A DNA stretch of 64,000 nt. It comes from Lactobacillus sp. Its GTDB lineage: Bacteria > Bacillota > Bacilli > Lactobacillales > Lactobacillaceae. The position numbers and the translations under genes are program-made. The notes under the pieces are model-generated. The model was not told the DNA's origin. It did not search any database and saw nothing but the letters and a program-made list of their open reading frames with translations. The DNA lies in the NCBI GenBank assembly GCA_022651245.1, contig JALCQM010000003.1, positions 1-64,000 on the forward strand, read 5' to 3'. Positions within the stretch are counted from its first letter, which is position 1. Every line of letters starts with the position of its first letter. This document shows, piece after piece, positions 45,969 through 56,310 of the stretch.

Positions 45969-46556
45969 TTACTTTTGATCTGCCTTTTGAACCAGAATAT
46001 CATCGATCAAGCCGTAATCTTTAGCTTCTTGAGCAGTCAGATAATGATCACGTTCAGTATCCGCTTTGATGATTTCGACATCCTTACCCGTTGCGGCGGA
46101 TAAAATACCATTCAGGCTTTCGCGTGCTTTCAAAATCTGTTGCGCTGCGATCTCAATCTCTGTTTGTTGCCCTTGAGCACCACCCAATGGCTGGTGAATC
46201 AGAACTTCAGAGTGTGGCAAAGCAAAGCGCTTGCCTTTTGTTCCAGAAGCCAACAAAACAGATGCCATCGAAGCAGCCATCCCAATTGCAATAGTTTGTA
46301 CGTCAGACTTGATCAGATTCATCGTATCTAAGATTGCTAACCCAGATGTGATCACACCACCAGGACTGTTGATATAGAGGTAAATGTCCTTTTCGGAATC
46401 TTGCGCGTCCAAGAACAACAGCTGGGCGATGATAGAATTAGCAACCTGATCATTGATCTCACCGGATAACATAATAATCCGGTCTTTGAGTAAACGAGAG
46501 TAGATGTCGTAGGCGCGTTCGCCACGGCTTGTTTGTTCAACGACTGTCGGTACTAG
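45969..46556 (-). CDS. clpP: ATP-dependent Clp protease proteolytic subunit
   Basis: 195 aa from ATG 46556, which has AGGAGG 7 bases upstream; an ATG at 46583 is possible but unsupported. Catalytic triad Ser97 (GMAASMAS), His122 (VLIHQPLGG) and Asp171 (DTERD). It forms the tetradecameric protease used by ClpX, ClpC and ClpE to degrade misfolded and regulatory proteins. Its upstream region carries CIRCE and CtsR sites. Monocistronic. Confidence 0.97.
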   Translation of the reverse strand, partial: LVPTVVEQTSRGERAYDIYSRLLKDRIIMLSGEINDQVANSIIAQLLFLDAQDSEKDIYLYINSPGGVITSGLAILDTMNLIKSDVQTIAIGMAASMASVLLASGTKGKRFALPHSEVLIHQPLGGAQGQQTEIEIAAQQILKARESLNGILSAATGKDVEIIKADTERDHYLTAQEAKDYGLIDDILVQKADQK

Positions 46557-46589
46557 CATAGAGAAACCTCCTAATGTGCGCAATGTTAA

Positions 46590-46616
46590 TTAGCACTCAA
46601 TTAATTACAGTGCTAA
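46590..46616. promoter_or_regulatory. CIRCE element (HrcA operator) before clpP
   Basis: TTAGCACTC-N9-CAGTGCTAA, eight of nine bases in the second arm matching the CIRCE consensus TTAGCACTC-N9-GAGTGCTAA. Just downstream of the -10 box, where HrcA would block transcription. Confidence 0.9.
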
Positions 46617-46645
46617 GCATACGTCAAAAGTCAAAAAAGGTCAAA
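46616..46645 (-). promoter_or_regulatory. clpP promoter overlapped by CtsR boxes
   Basis: Minus strand TTGACC (46644-46639), 17-bp spacer, TATGCT (46621-46616). On the plus strand AGTCAAA-AAA-GGTCAAA (46629-46645) matches the CtsR operator exactly, and a third heptad CGTCAAA adjoins at 46622-46628. Together they cover the -35 and spacer. Confidence 0.9.
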
Positions 46646-46728
46646 TGTTTTGCCCTACTTTTTACTGACCCAAGCATAGCACAGCAACCGCCTGAAGCAA
46701 TAGCTAAACGCGTGACCCTACAGCGAAC

Positions 46729-46754
46729 AAAAAAGACGCCATTCTAGGCGTCTT
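46729..46754 (-). terminator. Terminator of the tRNA-Arg gene
   Basis: Stem AAGACGCC/GGCGTCTT with a 6-nt loop and six T on the minus strand, 18 bp past the tRNA. Confidence 0.9.
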
Positions 46755-46771
46755 AAATCAAGATAATCTGC

Positions 46772-46843
46772 TGCGCAGCCCGGGAGTCGAACCCGGATTT
46801 CGAGAACCGGAATCTCACGTGCGATCCATTACACTAACCGCGC
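46772..46843 (-). tRNA. tRNA-Arg (anticodon CCG)
   Basis: 72-nt cloverleaf on the minus strand. Acceptor GCGCGGT pairs with GCTGCGC (two G-U pairs), the anticodon arm TGAGA-TTCCGGT-TCTCG shows anticodon CCG, and the T-arm is CCGGG-TTCGACT-CCCGG. Discriminator A; no CCA is encoded. It reads CGG codons. Confidence 0.93.
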
Positions 46844-46855
46844 AAGTACCTAATT

Positions 46856-46884
46856 ATCTTACGTGATTGCCATCGACAATGCAA
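46856..46884 (-). promoter_or_regulatory. Promoter of the tRNA-Arg gene
   Basis: TTGCAT (46884-46879), 17-bp spacer, TAAGAT (46861-46856), about 13 bp before the tRNA 5' end. Confidence 0.6.
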
Positions 46885-46901
46885 GCATAATCTACAGTTT
46901 C

Positions 46902-47351
46902 TTACCGAATCTGTTGGGTCACAACCGCGGCTAACTTGGCATCAACATCATCAACACGACGCTTAACAGTTTCAAACTCCTCCTGTGACATGTCAATAGC
47001 ACTAACACAAGAGCCAACGTGTTCATAAATGTCATCTCGTAAGTCAATGGCCTTAGCCGTCAAACTAACATCGACCCTTCGTTCGTCGAGCGTCGAACGC
47101 TTACGCGTGATCCAGCCATCTTTTTCCAGCCGCTTCATCAATGGCGTTAGCGTACCACTATCCAACGCTAGGGTTTGGCCAACCTCTTTCACAGACATCG
47201 TCCCATGTTCATATAATGATAGTAACGTAATATATTGCGGATAGGTCAAGTTATACGGCGCCAGCGCTTGTGCATAAAAATGATTGAATTGTTTCTGCGT
47301 CTTATAAATTGAAAAGCAAAGCTGCTCGTCCAGACGGATCGGTTTCACCAT
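46902..47351 (-). CDS. MarR-family regulator, OhrR-like
   Basis: 149 aa from ATG 47351 (AGGAGG 8 bases upstream; the TTG two codons earlier is too close). The N-terminal LDEQLCFSIYK has Cys12 at the place of the redox-sensing Cys15 of OhrR (LCFALY). Winged helix VKEVGQTLALDSGTLTPLMKRLE spans about residues 60-82 and TLDERRVDVSLT forms the wing. OhrR proteins repress peroxide-resistance gene ohr until the Cys is oxidised; ohr itself is not in the window. Alone between whiA and the tRNA. Confidence 0.85.
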   Translation of the reverse strand: MVKPIRLDEQLCFSIYKTQKQFNHFYAQALAPYNLTYPQYITLLSLYEHGTMSVKEVGQTLALDSGTLTPLMKRLEKDGWITRKRSTLDERRVDVSLTAKAIDLRDDIYEHVGSCVSAIDMSQEEFETVKRRVDDVDAKLAAVVTQQIR

Positions 47352-47412
47352 ACCCAACGCCTCCTTAAAAGATCAAGATTATTGTACACGATTATTTTTA
47401 TCCTGCCTACCA

Positions 47413-48360
47413 CTACGCATCTTGTGGCTGCTGAAACCCCTCGGCAATTTGATTCAATTTGCGCAACCGATGATTGATTCCAGACTTCGAAATTGCCCCA
47501 CTCGGAACCATTTCACCTAGTTCTTTTAATGACACATCTGGGTGCTCCAACCGCAACACTGCCACTTCTCGTAACTTTTCTGGTAACGTGTCCAGTGTTC
47601 CGTGATCCTTCAGGTAATTGATATTTTCGATCTGTCGTTGTGCCGCATCGACAGTTTTATTTAAATTCGCGGTTTCACAATTAACTAAGCGGTTAACTGA
47701 GTTGCGCATATCCCGCACAATACGAATATCCTCAAACTTCAACATCGCATTGGTGGCCCCAATCACCTGGAGAAAATCAGCAATTTTTTCCGCCTCTTTC
47801 AAATAGACAATGTAACCGCTGCGACGTTCTACCGTCCGCGCATTGAGACCAAACCCATTCATCATCTTCAAAATATCTTGGTTATGATCTTGGTATAAAG
47901 AGTAAATTTCCAAATGATATCGTGACGTCTCTGGGTTGTTCACGGAACCGCCCGCAAGAAATGCCCCCCGCAGATACGAACGGCATCGTTGCGGCTCATC
48001 AATCACCTTATGACCAACAGCCGTTTGGATCGACAAGCCGTTAGCATCTAGGATATCAAGATCATTCAATACCTCGTTGACCCTCGTCGACAATCGGACA
48101 ACATACTGGTTATTTTTCTTGAGTTTCATTTTCCGCCGAACGATCAGGTTAGCTTCCAGTGAATAGACCTGACGCAATAACGCGTAAATCCGACGCGCAA
48201 TCGCGGGGTTTTCAGTTTGGACATTCAAAATGAATTGGTGATTTTGAATTCCCAAACTGCCGTTCATACGTATCAAAGCCGATAATTCCGCCCTAGCATG
48301 CTCCGGATGTACCTCAAGCTGCGTGAGTTCTTTCTTAACTAAGCTAGCAAAGCTGGCCAT
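47413..48360 (-). CDS. whiA: DNA-binding protein WhiA
   Basis: 315 aa. N-terminal LAGLIDADG-like homing-endonuclease-derived domain (about 1-190, [20 protein letters not shown] in part) and C-terminal helix-turn-helix (about 225-305, [23 protein letters not shown] in part). In Firmicutes it affects division and cell envelope metabolism. Last gene of the rapZ-yvcK-whiA operon; AGAGGTGA precedes the ATG and contains the yvcK stop. Confidence 0.96.
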   Translation of the reverse strand: MASFASLVKKELTQLEVHPEHARAELSALIRMNGSLGIQNHQFILNVQTENPAIARRIYALLRQVYSLEANLIVRRKMKLKKNNQYVVRLSTRVNEVLNDLDILDANGLSIQTAVGHKVIDEPQRCRSYLRGAFLAGGSVNNPETSRYHLEIYSLYQDHNQDILKMMNGFGLNARTVERRSGYIVYLKEAEKIADFLQVIGATNAMLKFEDIRIVRDMRNSVNRLVNCETANLNKTVDAAQRQIENINYLKDHGTLDTLPEKLREVAVLRLEHPDVSLKELGEMVPSGAISKSGINHRLRKLNQIAEGFQQPQDA

Positions 48361-48364
48361 GATG

Positions 48365-49399
48365 TCACCTCTTTTTCATCGTCCCTACCTGGAAAGCAAG
48401 ATTCAAAATCTCAGCCGCAACCTTATCACCATCATGAAAAACACCGTGATCTCGTAATTGCAAGAAATCTGCGGAAATGACACGACATCCCATTTGGCGC
48501 AAGGCCTGATAGTCTGATTCAACCGGACTCAAAATTTCGTTATATTTTTGGTGGTCCAAATAATCTGTCGGCACTGGCGCAATATTGACCAAGACCGTGT
48601 CGACAAATGGTTCCCCAAGATGATCGTGTAAGACTTGAACGTGTTGGGCGTCAGTAAAGTGCTCTGTCTCGCCTTTTTGGGTCATGATATTAACAATGTA
48701 AATCACTTCGGCACGTGTTTTTTTCACCGCCTCACCCAAGTTACGGATCATCAAATTGGGCAAAATACTTGTGAACAAACTCCCTGGTCCCAAGACCACC
48801 ACATCGGCTGCCAGAATTGCGTCAACAACTGCCTGTTCAGCCTCAGGTTCGTGCGTATCAGTCGCGTTCGTCTGGCAGACTGAAACCCGCCGAATCTGCT
48901 TACCAGCCGCCGTGATCTCTGCTTCTCCAGTCAAACTAGTGCCATCAGCAAAATCCGCTTGTAGCGTCAATGGTGTATTTGAAGCCGGATAAATATGTCC
49001 ATCCACATTCAACATCTTAGACAACGCTTGAATTGCCGGAAATATCCCGCCCTTCATCTCTGACAACGCGGCAATGATCAGATTTCCAATCGCATGTCCA
49101 GCAAAAAAGCTATCACTGGAATCAAAACGGTATTGGAAGACATCCCGTTGCACGGCTGGCATGTCTGCTAAGGCCACAAGAACGTTCCGAATATCACCAG
49201 GTGGAACGACGTTGATGTAATCACGGATCACCCCGCTAGAACCACCATCATCTGCCACCGTCACGATAGCCGTAATATCGGCGTTTTGCTCATGCAAGCT
49301 TTTAACAATCACAGGTAAGCCAGTGCCACCACCAATCACGACCACCTTAGGTCGCCGGCCACGAATCACCCGGATAATTTTATTTGCGTTCGCACTCAT
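48365..49399 (-). CDS. yvcK: GlmR/YvcK-type gluconeogenesis and envelope factor
   Basis: 344 aa of the CofD/UPF0052 family. [16 protein letters not shown] starts the nucleotide-binding fold near residue 20, [23 protein letters not shown] follows (in parts), and [16 protein letters not shown] is a further signature. It binds UDP-sugars and links carbon flux to peptidoglycan precursor synthesis. The start overlaps the rapZ stop by 4 bp (ATGA). Confidence 0.94.
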   Translation of the reverse strand: MSANANKIIRVIRGRRPKVVVIGGGTGLPVIVKSLHEQNADITAIVTVADDGGSSGVIRDYINVVPPGDIRNVLVALADMPAVQRDVFQYRFDSSDSFFAGHAIGNLIIAALSEMKGGIFPAIQALSKMLNVDGHIYPASNTPLTLQADFADGTSLTGEAEITAAGKQIRRVSVCQTNATDTHEPEAEQAVVDAILAADVVVLGPGSLFTSILPNLMIRNLGEAVKKTRAEVIYIVNIMTQKGETEHFTDAQHVQVLHDHLGEPFVDTVLVNIAPVPTDYLDHQKYNEILSPVESDYQALRQMGCRVISADFLQLRDHGVFHDGDKVAAEILNLAFQVGTMKKR

Positions 49400-50283
49400 G
49401 AGCGATTCACCGTCGCTTTACGCTTATTAATATCACGATGAGTAATATCAACCGGATAATCTGCCTCAAACGCATGCCCCAAGCGCTCCGCAAACGCCAC
49501 GCTTCGATGTTGTCCACCAGTACAGCCAATCGCGATCGTAACGCTTGTTTTACCCTCTTGCTGATACTGTGGCATGATTTCTTTCAACATACCATAGAAC
49601 TTCGCATAAAAGCTTTCTGCTTCTGGCTTACTCATCACATAATCATAAACAGGTTTGTCCTTACCCGTCTGTTCACGAAATTCTGGCACGTAATACGGGT
49701 TCGGTAAAAAGCGAACATCCATCACGATATCTGCATCAATCGGGATGCCATACTTAAAGCCAAAAGACATCACCTCAATATGGAATGTTGGGTGACTGGC
49801 CGACTTGAAGGTCACGAACAGTTTCTCTCGCAACTGTCTCGGACTGAGATTCGTTGTATCGATCACAACTTGCGCGCGGTTGCGTAACTCCGTGAGTAAC
49901 GTACGCTCCTTTTTGATCCCGTCCATCAGCCGACCTTCCATGGCTAATGGGTGGCTTCTTCGTGTCTCTTTATAACGCGACACCAATTCAGCATCAGTGG
50001 CATCTAGAAACAGAATCTGCGTGGTGACAAACGCTGTGCTATCTAGGTTGGCCAACATATCGATGATCTGATCATAAAAGGCCTGACTCCGCAGGTCCAC
50101 AACTAACGCGACCTTAGTAATTTTGCCAGATTCTTTCAGTAATTCGCCGAACTTCGGCAATAGTGCTGGTGGCATATTATCCACACAAAAATACCCAAGA
50201 TCTTCAAACGACTGGATCGCCACCGTCTTACCGGCACCTGACATACCGGTAATAACAACGAGGTTCAATGGTTTCTCTGTCAT
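49396..50283 (-). CDS. rapZ: RNase adapter/nucleotide-binding protein RapZ (YvcJ)
   Basis: 295 aa. Walker A GMSGAGKT at residues 13-20, central Walker-B-like region, and C-terminal RapZ domain with [15 protein letters not shown]. In B. subtilis YvcJ hydrolyses GTP/ATP and affects competence; in E. coli RapZ guides RNase E to GlmZ. First gene of the rapZ-yvcK-whiA operon. Confidence 0.95.
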   Translation of the reverse strand: MTEKPLNLVVITGMSGAGKTVAIQSFEDLGYFCVDNMPPALLPKFGELLKESGKITKVALVVDLRSQAFYDQIIDMLANLDSTAFVTTQILFLDATDAELVSRYKETRRSHPLAMEGRLMDGIKKERTLLTELRNRAQVVIDTTNLSPRQLREKLFVTFKSASHPTFHIEVMSFGFKYGIPIDADIVMDVRFLPNPYYVPEFREQTGKDKPVYDYVMSKPEAESFYAKFYGMLKEIMPQYQQEGKTSVTIAIGCTGGQHRSVAFAERLGHAFEADYPVDITHRDINKRKATVNRS

Positions 50284-50463
50284 ACTATCTCCTCTTTTTA
50301 GGCACTTTAACCGTTGGTAATGTGTCTAGTATAACATGCCGGGTGTTTCAATGACACGCCCGGTATGTCAAATAGCCGATTTTCAACACCCTACATCAAC
50401 TTTGACAAAGTGCCTGTTGTTTATAAGCGCTAAATCGACTCTTCAGACCATCACAAATCAGAA

Positions 50464-50506
50464 AAACAAGCGCCCCCGTCCTGCGGTATTGCAGGCCAGG
50501 GGCGCT
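50464..50506 (-). terminator. Terminator of the DUF308 gene
   Basis: Outer AGCGCCCC/GGGGCGCT and inner CCTGC/GCAGG stems, then TTGTTTTT on the minus strand. Confidence 0.85.
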
Positions 50507-50541
50507 ATGCGTTCTGTCAGTCAGTTGGACAGCAAAATTTC

Positions 50542-51081
50542 TTATAAATAGCGCCGAGCGAACGCCAATACCAGTGCATTGATCCCCCAAACGACAAAAA
50601 ACATTGCTAAGATGGTCACAATGCCAACTGCTGATAATACAGGCTGCATAAAGAGCAGCAGGCTAATGAAAATCGACAAGATGTCGAACAGAATATTTAA
50701 GATGAACCAAACCATGCCCGCTTCCCGTAAATGACTCGCATTAAGTAAGTTCGCAATACTGTCAATCAAAAACCAAATCGCAAAAAAATATGATAACGCA
50801 ATAACACCGGTTTCCAGATTAAACAAAAACAGTGCCCCAACTAAGACGTCGACAATCCCAGCTAACAGCGAGATCCAGGCACGGCCACCCGTCATTTCAT
50901 GTAACTTACTGAATGCCGCAAGTGTCGCGATTCCACGCGTGATTGCAATGATTGCAAAAATAAAACTAAGCGTCAACATTGTTGCTCCCGGGTTCCGTAG
51001 CATGACCACAGCACCGATCAGAAGTGCCACACCCGTGATGAATTCACCCCAGTCGAAACCAAAATGCGTCGTTTTAAACAT
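50542..51081 (-). CDS. DUF308 (HdeD-like) membrane protein
   Basis: 179 aa, six hydrophobic helices with no large soluble part. Repeated short motifs (GVALLIGAVVMLRNPGATMLTLSFIFAIIAITRGI in parts; AGIVDVLVGALFLFN) match the tandem DUF308 repeats of HdeD-family proteins, which are linked to acid resistance in enteric bacteria. AGGGA precedes ATG 51081. Monocistronic between two terminators. Confidence 0.88.
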   Translation of the reverse strand: MFKTTHFGFDWGEFITGVALLIGAVVMLRNPGATMLTLSFIFAIIAITRGIATLAAFSKLHEMTGGRAWISLLAGIVDVLVGALFLFNLETGVIALSYFFAIWFLIDSIANLLNASHLREAGMVWFILNILFDILSIFISLLLFMQPVLSAVGIVTILAMFFVVWGINALVLAFARRYL

Positions 51082-51215
51082 AATATCCCTACTTTCTTTT
51101 CCTTTTTCATCATACCGAATCTTTTCACCGGATACAAACCTTCTCGGTCTTACCCAGCCACTAATACCTTATCCCATACGCATTGATTGTCAAATGACAG
51201 GCCACCCAAAAAAAG

Positions 51216-51268
51216 CAAACAACTCCAGGCCGCGATTCAAGAAACAAATTGCGGCCTGGAGTTGTTTG
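51216..51268 (-). terminator. Terminator of uvrBA
   Basis: Perfect 18-bp arms (51216-51233 / 51251-51268) with T7 on the minus strand, 55 bp after the uvrA stop. Confidence 0.9.
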
Positions 51269-51322
51269 TGTAGCCTGTATTCCTCTCGGCATCACATCTG
51301 AACGATCTAACGACGTGATGCG

Positions 51323-54193
51323 CTAACGTTTTTGAGAGACGGCCTGTTCTGCCATTCTAGCTTTATCCCGCACTAAAATTGGCCGTAGATATTGTCCGGT
51401 ATAACTATTCGGCACGACAGCCAACTCTTCCGGGGTGCCTGTCGCGATAATGGTGCCACCACCATCGCCACCTTCTGGTCCTAGATCAATCAACCAATCT
51501 GCCGTTTTGATGACGTCTAAGTTGTGTTCAATCACTAAGACCGTATTGCCCTCATCGACCAACCGCTGTAAAACTTCCAGCAGCCGCCGAATATCATCGG
51601 TATGCAAGCCCGTTGTTGGCTCATCAAGGATGTAGAAATTCTTCCCCGTCGACAACTTCTGTAACTCAGACGCCAATTTCATCCGCTGTGCTTCCCCACC
51701 AGACAAAGTCGTTGCACTTTGCCCCATGGTGACATACCCTAAGCCGACATCGATGATTGTTTGCAGTTTTCTCGCAATTTTGGGAATCGGAGCAAAGAAT
51801 TGTACCGCTTCGTCGATTGTCATATCCAAGACATCCGCGATACTCTTCCCCTTATAAGTGACTTCTAATGTTTCAGAGTTGTATCGCTTGCCGTGACAAA
51901 CCTCACACGGTACATAAACATCAGGCAAAAAGTTCATTTCGATCTTGATGATACCGTCACCCTTACAGTTCTCACAACGACCGCCTTTGACATTGAACGA
52001 GAACCGACCTTGCGTATACCCACGTAATTTTGCTTCATTTGTTTGTGCAAATAAAGCACGGATATCGTTGAAAACGCCCGTATACGTCGCGGGATTCGAA
52101 CGGGGTGTCCGACCAATCGGACTTTGATCAATATCCACCAACTTTTCGATATTCTCCCAGCCCAGAATCTGCTTGAATTTACCTGGCTTATTTGAATTAC
52201 GATACAATTTCTGTGCGAGTGCTCGCTTCAAAATAGAGTTAACTAACGTTGACTTACCAGAACCAGATACGCCGGTGACAGCGATTAACTTCCCCAAAGG
52301 AAAATCTACGTCGATGGATTTGAGGTTATGATCAGCTGCCCCAACAATACGAATTTTTTTACCGTTGCCCGGGCGTCGCGTCGCTGGGACCGGAATAAAT
52401 TTCTTTCCTGCCAGATACTGACCAGTCAACGATTTACGGGAGCGCATCACTTGTTTAGGTGTGCCTGCGGCCATGATATGGCCGCCGTTATCACCGGCCC
52501 CTGGACCGACATCAATCAAATAATCGGCTGCTAGCATCGTGTCTTCATCATGCTCGACAACGATCAGCGTATTGCCAAGATCTCGCATCTTCTTTAAGGA
52601 GCGAATCAGCCGGTCGTTGTCTCGCTGATGCAAACCGATTGACGGCTCGTCAAGAATATACAAAACCCCACTGAGATTAGAGCCGATCTGCGTTGCTAAC
52701 CTGATTCGCTGTGCTTCCCCACCAGATAGCGTCCCTGCGGACCGTGACAGTGTCAGGTAATCAAGTCCGACATTCTCTAAAAATGTCAATCGGTCATTGA
52801 CTTCCTTCACAATCGGCTGTGCGATCACCTTTTCGTTCTCCGACAGCGTGATCCCTTGGAAAAATGGTAAGGCATCTTTAATGGATAGATTGCTGGCTTC
52901 AGCGATATCTCGACCTTGAACTTTGACAGCCAGTGCTTGTCGATTCAACCGCTTGCCATGGCAAACCGGGCAGGTCAAAGCCGTCATATATTGGCGCATC
53001 TGATCCGAACCAAATGCGTAGTTATTGGAGTGATACCGCCGCTCGACATTATTCATAACGCCTTCAAACGGCGCATCCACATCGCGAACACCAAAATCAC
53101 TGTCCGCATGAAAATGGAATTCTTTGCCTTTGCTGCCGTGTAAAACGAGGTCTTGCTGCTTAGTGGTCAAATCTTGCCATGGCTTATCCATTGGCACACC
53201 AAACGCCTCACACGCTTGCCGTAACATGGATGGATAATAATTCGCCGTAGCAGAGCTCCACGGCGCCACGGCCCCTTGCGAGATGGTCAACGTCGGATCC
53301 GGGATCACTAAATCAACATCAACATCTAGCTTCATCCCCAGCCCATCGCATTCAGGACAAGCCCCAAATGGTGCATTAAAGGAAAACAACCGCGGCTCCA
53401 ACACCCCTATTGTGAAACCGCAAATTGGGCAAGCAAAATGCTCAGAAAAAACTAAGGGTTCCCCATCAACCACATCGACCGTCGCATAACCTTCACTCAG
53501 CCGCAACGCTGCTTCAAAGGAATCGAACAACCGGCTACGGGCATCACTATCCCCACGCTTGACGACGATTCGATCGATCACGATATCAATATCATGATTC
53601 TTGTTCTTATCTAGTTCAAGATCAGCGTTGGCGTCCATCACTTTGCCATCAACACGCATTCGCACATAACCTTCGCGAACGATCTTTTCTAAGACTTTTT
53701 TATGTGCGCCTTTTTTATGGCGAACGATTGGGCTCAAGATCTGAATACGAGTCCGCTCTTCCAACTTCTGAACGCGATTGACCATTTGCTCAACACTTTG
53801 ACTCGTGACCGGGGTCCCATCATTTGGACAAATTGGGTGGCCGATCCGCGCCCACAATAAGCGGAGGTAATCATTTATTTCAGTGACAGTGCCTACCGTT
53901 GACCGTGGATTTTTCGACGTCGTTTTTTGATCAATCGAAATTGCTGGACTGAGCCCGTCTATTGAATCGACATCCGGTTTGTCCATCTGTCCAAGAAACT
54001 GGCGGGCATATGCAGACAGACTTTCAACATAGCGCCGCTGTCCCTCTGCATAAAGCGTATCAAAAGCCAAGCTGGACTTACCAGACCCTGAAAGTCCCGT
54101 CATGACCACTAACTTATTTCGTGGGATCGTGACGTCGATATCCTTTAAATTATGCGCACGTGCACCATGAATCACAATTTTGTCATTTACCAT
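51323..54193 (-). CDS. uvrA: Excinuclease ABC subunit A
   Basis: 956 aa. Two ABC ATPase halves: Walker A GLSGSGKS near residue 34 and GVSGSGKS near 648, with signatures LSGGEAQRIRLA and LSGGEAQRMKLA. Zinc-finger Cys pairs include CPICGFTIG and CENCKGDG...CEVCHGKRYN. It scans DNA for damage and loads UvrB. Starts two bases after the uvrB stop with GGAG just before, so translation is coupled. Confidence 0.97.
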   Translation of the reverse strand: MVNDKIVIHGARAHNLKDIDVTIPRNKLVVMTGLSGSGKSSLAFDTLYAEGQRRYVESLSAYARQFLGQMDKPDVDSIDGLSPAISIDQKTTSKNPRSTVGTVTEINDYLRLLWARIGHPICPNDGTPVTSQSVEQMVNRVQKLEERTRIQILSPIVRHKKGAHKKVLEKIVREGYVRMRVDGKVMDANADLELDKNKNHDIDIVIDRIVVKRGDSDARSRLFDSFEAALRLSEGYATVDVVDGEPLVFSEHFACPICGFTIGVLEPRLFSFNAPFGACPECDGLGMKLDVDVDLVIPDPTLTISQGAVAPWSSATANYYPSMLRQACEAFGVPMDKPWQDLTTKQQDLVLHGSKGKEFHFHADSDFGVRDVDAPFEGVMNNVERRYHSNNYAFGSDQMRQYMTALTCPVCHGKRLNRQALAVKVQGRDIAEASNLSIKDALPFFQGITLSENEKVIAQPIVKEVNDRLTFLENVGLDYLTLSRSAGTLSGGEAQRIRLATQIGSNLSGVLYILDEPSIGLHQRDNDRLIRSLKKMRDLGNTLIVVEHDEDTMLAADYLIDVGPGAGDNGGHIMAAGTPKQVMRSRKSLTGQYLAGKKFIPVPATRRPGNGKKIRIVGAADHNLKSIDVDFPLGKLIAVTGVSGSGKSTLVNSILKRALAQKLYRNSNKPGKFKQILGWENIEKLVDIDQSPIGRTPRSNPATYTGVFNDIRALFAQTNEAKLRGYTQGRFSFNVKGGRCENCKGDGIIKIEMNFLPDVYVPCEVCHGKRYNSETLEVTYKGKSIADVLDMTIDEAVQFFAPIPKIARKLQTIIDVGLGYVTMGQSATTLSGGEAQRMKLASELQKLSTGKNFYILDEPTTGLHTDDIRRLLEVLQRLVDEGNTVLVIEHNLDVIKTADWLIDLGPEGGDGGGTIIATGTPEELAVVPNSYTGQYLRPILVRDKARMAEQAVSQKR

Positions 54194-54194
54194 A

Positions 54195-56207
54195 TTACAT
54201 CTCCGCTTTTAACTCTAAAATTGTATCTCGCAAAGTCGCCGCCTGCTCGAAATCAAGCTTCTTGGCAGCCGCTTGCATTTGTTTTTCGAGGTTCGTAACC
54301 AACTGCTGACGCTCTTTTTTCGACATGTCTGCTAAATCGACCTCTGCGAAGCTCTTATCCTTATCACTCGCTTGCGCATCACTCGTATCCACACTGGAAA
54401 TTGCATCACGAATCGGCTTGATGATTGTCTTCGGTGTCACATGATGTGCTTTGTTAAAGGCCTCTTGAATGTGCCGACGCCGCTTAGTTTCCCCGATTGC
54501 AGCCGCCATAGACTCAGTCATCTTGTCAGCATACATAATGACTTTCCCATGCGCATTCCGACTGGCCCGTCCAATAGTTTGGATAAGTGACCGCTCTGCC
54601 CGCAAAAAGCCTTCCTTATCCGCATCAAGAATGGCGATTAGTGAGACTTCAGGAACATCGATCCCTTCACGTAACAAATTGATCCCAATCAAGACATCAA
54701 ATTTACCCAATCGGAGGTCACGAATAATCTGAGTCCGCTCAAGCGTCTTAACATCCGAATGCAGATAGCGAACCTTGATCCCCATTTCTTTGAGGTAATC
54801 CGTCAAGTCTTCGGCCATTTTCTTCGTTAGCGTGGTGACAAAGACGCGCTCATGTTTATCGATCCGGTCGTTGATCTCACCAACTAAGTCATCTATCTGA
54901 CCCATGATTGGCCGCACTTCAATAATCGGATCGAGTAAGCCTGTCGGGCGAATGATCTGCTCCGCCACATCTGCTTTAGGTACTCGGTCCAGCTCATATG
55001 GTCCTGGCGTCGCAGAAACATACAAAATTTGATTAACGTGTTTTTCAAACTCCGGCAGCATCAATGGTCGATTGTCCAGTGCACTGGGTAACCGGAACCC
55101 GTAATCGATCAGGGTTTGTTTCCGGGCTCGGTCTCCATTATACATCCCCCGTACTTGAGGCATTGTCACGTGAGATTCATCTACCATGATCATAAAGTCT
55201 TTAGGGAAAAAGTCGAGCAACGTAAACGGTGGTTCACCTTGTTGACGACCTTCCATATGCCGAGAATAGTTTTCGATCCCATTTGTATAGCCCATTTCCT
55301 TGAGCATCTCAAGATCATAGTTTGTCCGCTGTTCCAGCCGCTGCGCTTCCAATAACTTGCCCTGGTCGCGCAATTCAACTAAACGTTCGTCTAACTCAGC
55401 ACTAATACGACGAATACCTTCTTCAAGTTGATCGTCGGACGTCATGAAATGTGTTGCCGGAAAGATTGCGACATGTTCACGACTCCCAACGACTTCCCCG
55501 GTTAACGCATCTACTTCAGTGATGCGATCGATTTCGTCGCCAAAAAACTCAACACGGATGGCATGGTCATCTCGGCTTGCCGGAAAAATCTCCACGACAT
55601 CGCCTCGCACCCGAAAACGACCACGTTGAAAATCAATATCATTACGATCAAACTGAATATCCACTAGTTGCCGTAACAACGTATTGCGATCAATCTCCAT
55701 ACCGACGCGCAGTGACAACACATGATCACGATACTCGGTTGGACTCCCTAACCCAAAGATTGAAGACACCGACGCCACAACAATGACATCGTTACGCTCT
55801 AACAACGCCGACGTCGCGCTATGGCGAAGTTTATCGATTTCGTCATTGATGGCAGAATCCTTTTCGATGTAAGTATCAGAACTTGGCACATAGGCTTCCG
55901 GCTGATAATAATCGTAATAAGACACGAAGTATTCGACCGCATTGTGTGGGAAAAATTCTTTAAATTCACCGTATAACTGTCCCGCCAAGGTCTTGTTATG
56001 CGATAGAATCAACGTCGGCTTGTTGAGGTTCGCAATCACATTACTCATTGTGAACGTCTTCCCGGTCCCGGTTGCCCCAAGTAAGATCTGCTCTTTTTCG
56101 CCATTCAAAAAACCTTGCGTTAACTTTTCAATCGCCTGGGGTTGATCCCCCGCCGGTGCGTACGGTGATACTAAATCAAATTGGCGATTTGCCATCCGTT
56201 CGATCAC
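54195..56207 (-). CDS. uvrB: Excinuclease ABC subunit B
   Basis: 670 aa from GTG 56207, where AGGAGG lies 8 bases upstream, rather than the ATG four codons later. Helicase motifs: Walker [13 protein letters not shown] box ([11 protein letters not shown]), and [12 protein letters not shown] motif VI. The beta-hairpin [12 protein letters not shown] and C-terminal UVR domain ([21 protein letters not shown] in parts) complete the protein. Damage verification in nucleotide excision repair. First gene of uvrBA. Confidence 0.97.
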   Translation of the reverse strand: MIERMANRQFDLVSPYAPAGDQPQAIEKLTQGFLNGEKEQILLGATGTGKTFTMSNVIANLNKPTLILSHNKTLAGQLYGEFKEFFPHNAVEYFVSYYDYYQPEAYVPSSDTYIEKDSAINDEIDKLRHSATSALLERNDVIVVASVSSIFGLGSPTEYRDHVLSLRVGMEIDRNTLLRQLVDIQFDRNDIDFQRGRFRVRGDVVEIFPASRDDHAIRVEFFGDEIDRITEVDALTGEVVGSREHVAIFPATHFMTSDDQLEEGIRRISAELDERLVELRDQGKLLEAQRLEQRTNYDLEMLKEMGYTNGIENYSRHMEGRQQGEPPFTLLDFFPKDFMIMVDESHVTMPQVRGMYNGDRARKQTLIDYGFRLPSALDNRPLMLPEFEKHVNQILYVSATPGPYELDRVPKADVAEQIIRPTGLLDPIIEVRPIMGQIDDLVGEINDRIDKHERVFVTTLTKKMAEDLTDYLKEMGIKVRYLHSDVKTLERTQIIRDLRLGKFDVLIGINLLREGIDVPEVSLIAILDADKEGFLRAERSLIQTIGRASRNAHGKVIMYADKMTESMAAAIGETKRRRHIQEAFNKAHHVTPKTIIKPIRDAISSVDTSDAQASDKDKSFAEVDLADMSKKERQQLVTNLEKQMQAAAKKLDFEQAATLRDTILELKAEM

Positions 56208-56236
56208 AACGACTACCTCCTAAATATGCCAACAAA

Positions 56237-56262
56237 AAAGTTGGAACCGAAATTCCAACTTT
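56237..56262 (-). terminator. Terminator of the HD-domain gene
   Basis: 10-bp perfect stem AAAGTTGGAA/TTCCAACTTT, followed on the minus strand by T6, between the HD gene and the uvrB start. Confidence 0.88.
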
Positions 56263-56310
56263 TACCTGCATTAATTATAGCATAGCGAACACACTTTCGC
56301 TACTCGGCGA

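Noticed and set aside
46772-46843. tRNA-Arg as an integration site for a mobile element
   Set aside because: Flanks are ordinary housekeeping genes, with no integrase and no repeat of the tRNA 3' end noticed in the window.
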